From positions 1-8,665 of the forward strand of contig CAYGJC010000030.1 of NCBI GenBank assembly GCA_964350245.1: a stretch of 8,665 nucleotides of DNA. Direction: 5' to 3'. The notes beneath the pieces are model-generated. The model was not told where the DNA came from. It worked only from the letters and a program-made list of their open reading frames with translations, and ran no database searches. Each line of letters starts with the position of its first letter. Within the stretch, counting starts at the first letter, position 1. Positions 5,101-8,665 of the stretch are shown in pieces. The position numbers were made by a program, and so were the translations under genes. This DNA comes from JAJACP01 sp964350245. Its GTDB lineage: Bacteria > Chlamydiota > Chlamydiia > Chlamydiales > JAAKFR01.

Positions 5101-5669
5101 GGAATAGCTATTTTTTGCCCGACAAATATCTTGTCAGTTGAAAGATTGTTTAATTTTTTTAACGTTTTAATGTCAGTTTTGTGATTGAGAGCGATTTGTC
5201 CAAGCGAGTCGCCCGGTTTGACGACATAGATTGAGTGGTCAGCAGAGGAGTCGGCTTTCTGAAGGAGGGCGAGCATGGATTCGAGAGATTTTTTTAGTCC
5301 TTTCACGTCTGAAGAGAGCTGTTTGTCGATTTGGGTGAGTTTGCTTTGGCAGGAGGCAAGAGTGGAGTTGGTTTCGTTGAGGTGTCCCTTGAGGCTTTTC
5401 AGATCAGCGGCTAGGGTTTCATTAGCTTTTTCAAGTTGGGTGAGGCGGTTTTCTAGGGAGCGCTCTTTTGTTCCTTGAGAAAGTCTATCGATCGCTCTTT
5501 CTAGCTTTACCATCCGCTCTTGAAACAGGTCGATTTCGGTCTGATGGCCATTGAGCTGATAGCCTATTTGATCGAGATTGAGCCTGAGCTCTTGAACGGC
5601 CAAGCTTTCACGTTGCGGAGCCCCAAACAGGGCTCCGCTTAAAAGTAGAAACAGGAGTGCAGATCTCAT
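5097..5669 (-). CDS. Secreted coiled-coil protein with C-terminal LysM domain (CT601/PapQ-like position)
   Basis: This 190-residue protein has a signal peptide (residues 1-16, cleavage likely after LFGA). A long heptad-patterned coiled coil covers about 22-137, rich in Leu, Lys, Glu and Gln. One LysM domain covers 147-190, with YVVKPGDSLGQIALNH at its start and KIFVGQKIAIP at its end. LysM binds GlcNAc-containing glycan, so a periplasmic peptidoglycan-binding role is likely. It occupies the place of YbgF/CpoB in proteobacterial tol operons and also begins with a coiled coil, but it ends in LysM instead of TPR repeats. The ATG overlaps the pal stop as ATGA, implying translational coupling. There is no visible amidase, peptidase or phosphatase domain, so an enzymatic role is not supported by the sequence. 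Confidence 0.9.
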   Translation of the reverse strand: MRSALLFLLLSGALFGAPQRESLAVQELRLNLDQIGYQLNGHQTEIDLFQERMVKLERAIDRLSQGTKERSLENRLTQLEKANETLAADLKSLKGHLNETNSTLASCQSKLTQIDKQLSSDVKGLKKSLESMLALLQKADSSADHSIYVVKPGDSLGQIALNHKTDIKTLKKLNNLSTDKIFVGQKIAIP

Positions 5670-6349
5670 CGTCTGTCGTATACCTTAAATTGGGCACGTC
5701 TATTTTCACGCCAGGTGGCCTCATCTTTTCCAGCGACAAGGGGATGCTCTTTTCCATACGAGATGGTGAAGAGTTGATCGGGATTGACGCCGTTTTGGAT
5801 CAGAAACGTGCGTACGGAATTGGCTCTTCGCGAGCCAAGGGCCAAGTTGTAAGCTGCGGCCCCTCGTTCGTCAGCATGTCCTTCCACAAAGATATAGGTT
5901 TGTGGGTTTTTGACAAGGTAGTCGGCGACGGTTTTTAACGCTCGTAGATTTTCGGTTCCTTGTACAGCATACTTGTCTGTCTCAAAGTGCACTTTGCTAA
6001 AGACGGAAGCGAGCTTGCCCATGGGGGTAGAAAAGCCGCTGATGCCAGGAATGGGAGAGCCAGGATCGCCTGGAGACTCTTTGGATAGGGGGGCGTAGTC
6101 TTGTAGAGCGATCTGTTGATTCTGGTCACCGTCAGTAAGGGGAACAAACTCTTGGTCGTCCCACTGTTGGTAGTAAGAGGCATACTCGCGCGAATCGACA
6201 TGTTGGCCAAAAAGGGAACGGAGTCCTTTTCCCATGTACCGTTTACAGGTTTTGGTGTCCTCCCACACTTCACGTGAGGAGCGGTTACAGGAGCTTAAGG
6301 TGAGCCCCAAAAAGGCGATGCACGCCATCATCAAAAAGTATCTTTTCAT
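5666..6349 (-). CDS. pal: Peptidoglycan-associated lipoprotein Pal
   Basis: The product has 227 residues. The first 20 form a lipoprotein signal (Lys-Arg, hydrophobic core, then lipobox LSSC), so Cys21 should be lipidated and the protein held at the outer membrane. Residues 22-115 are a long hydrophilic linker. Residues 118-227 are an OmpA-like peptidoglycan-binding domain with VHFETD (119-124), GHADERG (157-163) and NRRAQF (216-221). In this family Asp160 and one Arg of NRR contact diaminopimelate. The start at 6349 is chosen because it gives a proper lipoprotein signal and has GAGGA about four to five bases upstream. An in-frame ATG at 6412 would run back into tolB and bury the signal. The gap to tolB is 13 bases, and the stop overlaps the next start (ATGA). 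Pal ties the outer membrane to septal peptidoglycan. Confidence 0.95.
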   Translation of the reverse strand: MKRYFLMMACIAFLGLTLSSCNRSSREVWEDTKTCKRYMGKGLRSLFGQHVDSREYASYYQQWDDQEFVPLTDGDQNQQIALQDYAPLSKESPGDPGSPIPGISGFSTPMGKLASVFSKVHFETDKYAVQGTENLRALKTVADYLVKNPQTYIFVEGHADERGAAAYNLALGSRRANSVRTFLIQNGVNPDQLFTISYGKEHPLVAGKDEATWRENRRAQFKVYDRR

Positions 6350-6362
6350 TGTTTCCTCAAGG

Positions 6363-7787
6363 TTACCCAAATTTGTCGTAAACATTCGATAGCAAGGGAT
6401 GGTTAGATGCACCGAATTGTTTATGAGAAATGCGGGTAGGCTCCCATGAAGGAAAACGTTTTTCTCCAGGACCTGTTGTGATTTTGACAGCCTTTTTTTG
6501 GTTCAAATTCGTCAAGAAGAGCTCGGAAGAGGAGGCGGTTGAGGAGTTGAAAAGAAGGTGGAGGCTATCAGGTGCCCATGTCGGATTTTCCTTGTGCCCA
6601 TAACCATCCGTGAGCTGTGTCTCTTCTCCTGTGGCTAGATCGTAAATCCAAATCTGTCGCACACCGGCTAAAGAGGCGCTGTAGGCAATTTTGGTTCCGT
6701 CGGGTGACCAGGCAGGGCAGGTGTTATTCCGGTTTTGCTTGGAGATTAAGAGGGGTTTGACCTCTTTGAGCGAAGCGCCTGGTTTGGGTATGGATAAAAC
6801 GTAAATGCGGGGTGTGCCATCTTTGTTGGAAACAAAAGCGAGCTTTTTGCCGTCTGGGCTATAAGTGGGGGTACCTTGTGCCGCTTGGGGAGCACAGAAA
6901 ACCTGCCGCGGTTTTCCGAGCAGTCCCTCATCAAGGGAAAAATCTTGGACAAATAGATCGGGATTTCCGGTAATATCGCTGATAAAAGCAATCTGGTTTT
7001 TAAGTGGTGAGATGGCGGGCATAAGCTGATTGCCACGTAAATAGGTCATCCGCAGCGGCTCGCGTGTCCCTGTTGAGGTGGCATAAATTTTCGGTTGTCC
7101 CACCTGATAGCAAACATAAAGCAGATGCTGGCACCTACCACCGTTGGCAGCAGGGATATAGGTAGGGGTAACGCACAACCCGGCATGCTGTGTGATCTGA
7201 CGGGCATTAGCACCATCGTAATCAGCTTCCCATACTTCTGTGACCCAATCGGATGAGTTTGTTCCATTTCGGGTACGGACTGTATAAAGGATGCGTGTGT
7301 CACAGACACCGCGGGAGCCGAAGAGCGCTTCATGCATGGAGTCTGCAACAGAGTGAAGAATGCGGCGATCTTGCTCGAGCTTACCCTTGAGCGGGATGCC
7401 GTCGATCCCTTTGACGGTTCCGGTTGAGATGGAGTAGAGGGAGGCAGAAAGTGTTTTGTCCGCAACAGCTATTTTGACGACGTACTCACATCCAAGTGCG
7501 CGCCATTTTTCTTTTTCAAAGACATGCAGGCCGTTTTCGTTTTTAGCCTGCGCTTTTCTGGCGCTTGACTGGGTGACAAGCTCTGTGCGTCCGTTGTGGT
7601 TAAGATCAAAAGAGAGAACCTTTTCTAAGGAGCGCAGATAAGCGGCATCAAAACCGGAGCGCACATCTTGAATGGGATTGAGGTAGAGAGGGGCGAGTCT
7701 CTCTTGACTGGCAAGATGAACCACAATCTCCTCTTCTGCAAAAAGAGGTGTAACCAAAAGGAAAAAGAACAGAAACCACTTACTCAT
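6363..7787 (-). CDS. tolB: Tol-Pal system beta-propeller protein TolB
   Basis: The 474-residue product starts with a classical signal peptide (residues 1-17, Lys at 3, hydrophobic core, cleavage likely after LFA), so it is periplasmic. Residues about 20-160 fit the TolB N-terminal domain. From about 165 there are WD40-like propeller blades, with YSPDGKKLAFVSNKDG (309-324), WSPDGTKIAYSASLAG (360-375) and WAPDSLHLLFNSS (404-416). TolB bridges TolA and Pal and cycles on and off Pal during envelope constriction at division. The length is a little above the usual 430 or so, mainly through a short C-terminal extension after the last blade (451-474) that I cannot assign. No clear ribosome binding site precedes the ATG, and the gene sits between the TolA-like gene and pal in one operon. 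Confidence 0.95.
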   Translation of the reverse strand: MSKWFLFFFLLVTPLFAEEEIVVHLASQERLAPLYLNPIQDVRSGFDAAYLRSLEKVLSFDLNHNGRTELVTQSSARKAQAKNENGLHVFEKEKWRALGCEYVVKIAVADKTLSASLYSISTGTVKGIDGIPLKGKLEQDRRILHSVADSMHEALFGSRGVCDTRILYTVRTRNGTNSSDWVTEVWEADYDGANARQITQHAGLCVTPTYIPAANGGRCQHLLYVCYQVGQPKIYATSTGTREPLRMTYLRGNQLMPAISPLKNQIAFISDITGNPDLFVQDFSLDEGLLGKPRQVFCAPQAAQGTPTYSPDGKKLAFVSNKDGTPRIYVLSIPKPGASLKEVKPLLISKQNRNNTCPAWSPDGTKIAYSASLAGVRQIWIYDLATGEETQLTDGYGHKENPTWAPDSLHLLFNSSTASSSELFLTNLNQKKAVKITTGPGEKRFPSWEPTRISHKQFGASNHPLLSNVYDKFG

Positions 7788-7811
7788 TGTGGCAATTGAG
7801 ATACCAGACTT

Positions 7812-8510
7812 TTATGAACTTGTCAATGTAATGGAAAAGGTGTGTGTAGTCTCTCCCTTAAATTGATCGGTTAGAGGAGGTAGAAGTAGTTCAGATAGAG
7901 CGTGTTCTACGTAATTTTGATTGCGAGAACTGGCCGATTCTTTGATATGGACGTTAAGGATCATCCCAGACTGGTTCACAGTGAGAGCGAGTTTTACATT
8001 TCTTTTTTCGGGGAGTGTCAGGGCGTTTTCTAAGAAGGCAATGAGACGGTCTTGATAGGCAGCTTCAAATTGAAGCGCTTCGCAGGCAAGAGGACCGATG
8101 GATTGTGCGGTTTTTGTCGGTGTAGATATGGGTTTTGAGGTTTGGTCCAGCGAGGAGAGGCTTTGTTGCATCATGCGGACGAGCTCCTCTTTTTGTGGGT
8201 TGGCTTGCTTTGTTGGGGTTTGGGTGGCCGTCGGTTTCGGTTTGGCTTGCGATTTGGTAATGGGTTTTGGTTTCGGTTTGGTTTTTGGGGGAGTGGCGGG
8301 TTTCGGTTTGGGCTGTGGAGCAGGTTGAGAACGCGGAGGGGAAGCGGGTTGGGTTTGCTGGACTTTAGGCTTGGGCTTTTCTTCTTGTACGAGGTAGGTC
8401 TGTACACTCACAGCTCTGCGGGGCAGAGGTTTGGCCTTTGGAGGATGCAAGTAGATTAAACCGGCCAAAACGAGAAAGTGGACACAAATGACAGAGATGA
8501 CAATTTTCAT
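7812..8510 (-). CDS. TonB/TolA-like periplasmic linker protein (CT598 position)
   Basis: This 232-residue protein has three parts. Residues 3-22 form one uncleaved N-terminal membrane anchor. Residues 23-107 are a Pro/Lys/Gln/Thr-rich extended stretch with repeated KPKP. Residues 142-232 form a compact domain with a helix (150-165) and alternating strands, as in the C-terminal domains of TonB and TolA. TolA and TonB anchor in the inner membrane, span the periplasm and pass ion-motive energy from TolQR or ExbBD to outer-membrane partners. Lying 24 bases upstream of tolB, this is the best TolA candidate for the Tol-Pal complex. The start is fixed by the ATGA overlap with the nuclease gene. No good Shine-Dalgarno is close to it, which fits coupling. 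TolQ/TolR or ExbB/ExbD are not in the window. TonB versus TolA cannot be decided from sequence alone. Confidence 0.8.
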   Translation of the reverse strand: MKIVISVICVHFLVLAGLIYLHPPKAKPLPRRAVSVQTYLVQEEKPKPKVQQTQPASPPRSQPAPQPKPKPATPPKTKPKPKPITKSQAKPKPTATQTPTKQANPQKEELVRMMQQSLSSLDQTSKPISTPTKTAQSIGPLACEALQFEAAYQDRLIAFLENALTLPEKRNVKLALTVNQSGMILNVHIKESASSRNQNYVEHALSELLLPPLTDQFKGETTHTFSITLTSS

Positions 8511-8665
8511 ATAGTTGTAATCAAGAGTTCCTGGAGCTCATCTTCAATTTCTTTAACTGTTGGTAAAGTCGATTTTAGTTCTTCGGGTATAGCCTTTGTA
8601 AGCATGGCTTCATATTCCACTACACCCATTGGCCTGTTAATATGCCTAAAAGCGTATTCGGCTTT
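8507..8665 (-). CDS. C-terminal fragment of a YhcG/DUF1016-type PDDEXK nuclease family protein
   Basis: An open frame enters from the right edge and gives 52 codons before a TGA stop. The visible part reads KAEYAFRHINRPMGVVEYEA, then LTKAIPEELKSTLPTVKEIE and a short tail. The spacing of YAxRxINxPxGVxEY followed by LPxxLKxxLPTxxEIExEL is what I know from the very C-terminus of YhcG/DUF1016 proteins, a PDDEXK-fold nuclease-like family common in accessory DNA and sometimes linked to phage defence. The catalytic part lies outside the window, so activity cannot be judged. The stop overlaps the start of the TonB/TolA-like gene as ATGA, so the two are probably co-transcribed and translationally coupled. 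In Chlamydia an exbD gene is expected here. The family call is from memory of the conserved tail. Confidence 0.72.
   Translation of the reverse strand, partial: KAEYAFRHINRPMGVVEYEAMLTKAIPEELKSTLPTVKEIEDELQELLITTI

Noticed and set aside
6347..6412. An upstream in-frame ATG at 6412 that would lengthen Pal by 21 residues
   Set aside because: It would overlap tolB by about 50 bases and place polar residues before the lipoprotein signal. The ATG at 6349 has GAGGA nearby and gives a standard signal with LSSC lipobox.
8098..8459. Plus-strand frames rich in Gly, Phe and Leu opposite the TonB/TolA-like gene
   Set aside because: They are the reverse of the Pro/Lys-rich linker, whose biased codons remove stops on the other strand. 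There is no start signal or recognisable domain.
1..8665. CRISPR arrays, tRNA or rRNA genes, insertion sequences, riboswitches
   Set aside because: No regularly spaced repeats, cloverleaf sequences, transposase fragments or terminal inverted repeats were seen on either strand, and the gaps are too short and AT-rich for known riboswitch folds.

Overview
The window looks like a piece of chromosome from a member of the Chlamydiota, probably an environmental (amoeba- or arthropod-associated) family rather than Chlamydia itself. The main reason is the minus-strand order TonB/TolA-like protein, TolB, Pal, coiled-coil/LysM protein. From memory this matches the CT598-CT599-CT600-CT601 block of C. trachomatis. 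The genes are of moderate GC and the gaps between them are strikingly AT-rich. The lineage call is an inference from synteny and protein features, not from a search. Every supported gene reads on the minus strand, so transcription runs from 8665 towards 1.

Region 1 (8665-5097) is the envelope operon. It begins with the last 52 codons of a protein whose C-terminus matches the YhcG/DUF1016 PDDEXK nuclease family, overlapping the next start by ATGA. Then come the TonB/TolA-like linker protein (8510-7812), TolB (7787-6363), the lipoprotein Pal (6349-5666) and a secreted LysM protein (5669-5097, again an ATGA overlap with pal). Together they would make the Tol-Pal envelope-constriction machine plus a peptidoglycan-binding partner. 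In Chlamydia the gene upstream of this block is exbD, so the nuclease end is unexpected.

Region 2 (5040-1) is a tandem array of eight small membrane-protein genes, here called A to H in transcription order: A 5040-4345, B 4191-3415, C 3303-2839, D 2727-2161, E 2084-1755, F 1762-1184, G 1082-402, H from 394 and running off the window. I recognise no named family. They share one architecture: a hydrophilic N-terminus without a signal peptide, TM1, a loop with a conserved MNT-like motif, and TM2 with a central proline. F and G carry this unit twice. A and B have long low-complexity tails with repeated SARADD-like motifs. The layout resembles chlamydial inclusion-membrane (Inc) or other secreted membrane-protein families, but that role is a hypothesis.

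Transcription of the array can be partly read. A, B, C, D and G each have a TATAAT-like box in an AT-rich gap, with an identical 15-base element before C and G. Good intrinsic terminators follow B and D. E and F overlap and have no promoter of their own behind the D terminator, so they probably depend on read-through. H overlaps the end of G. No gap exceeds about 155 bases, and I see no tRNA, rRNA, CRISPR or insertion sequence.
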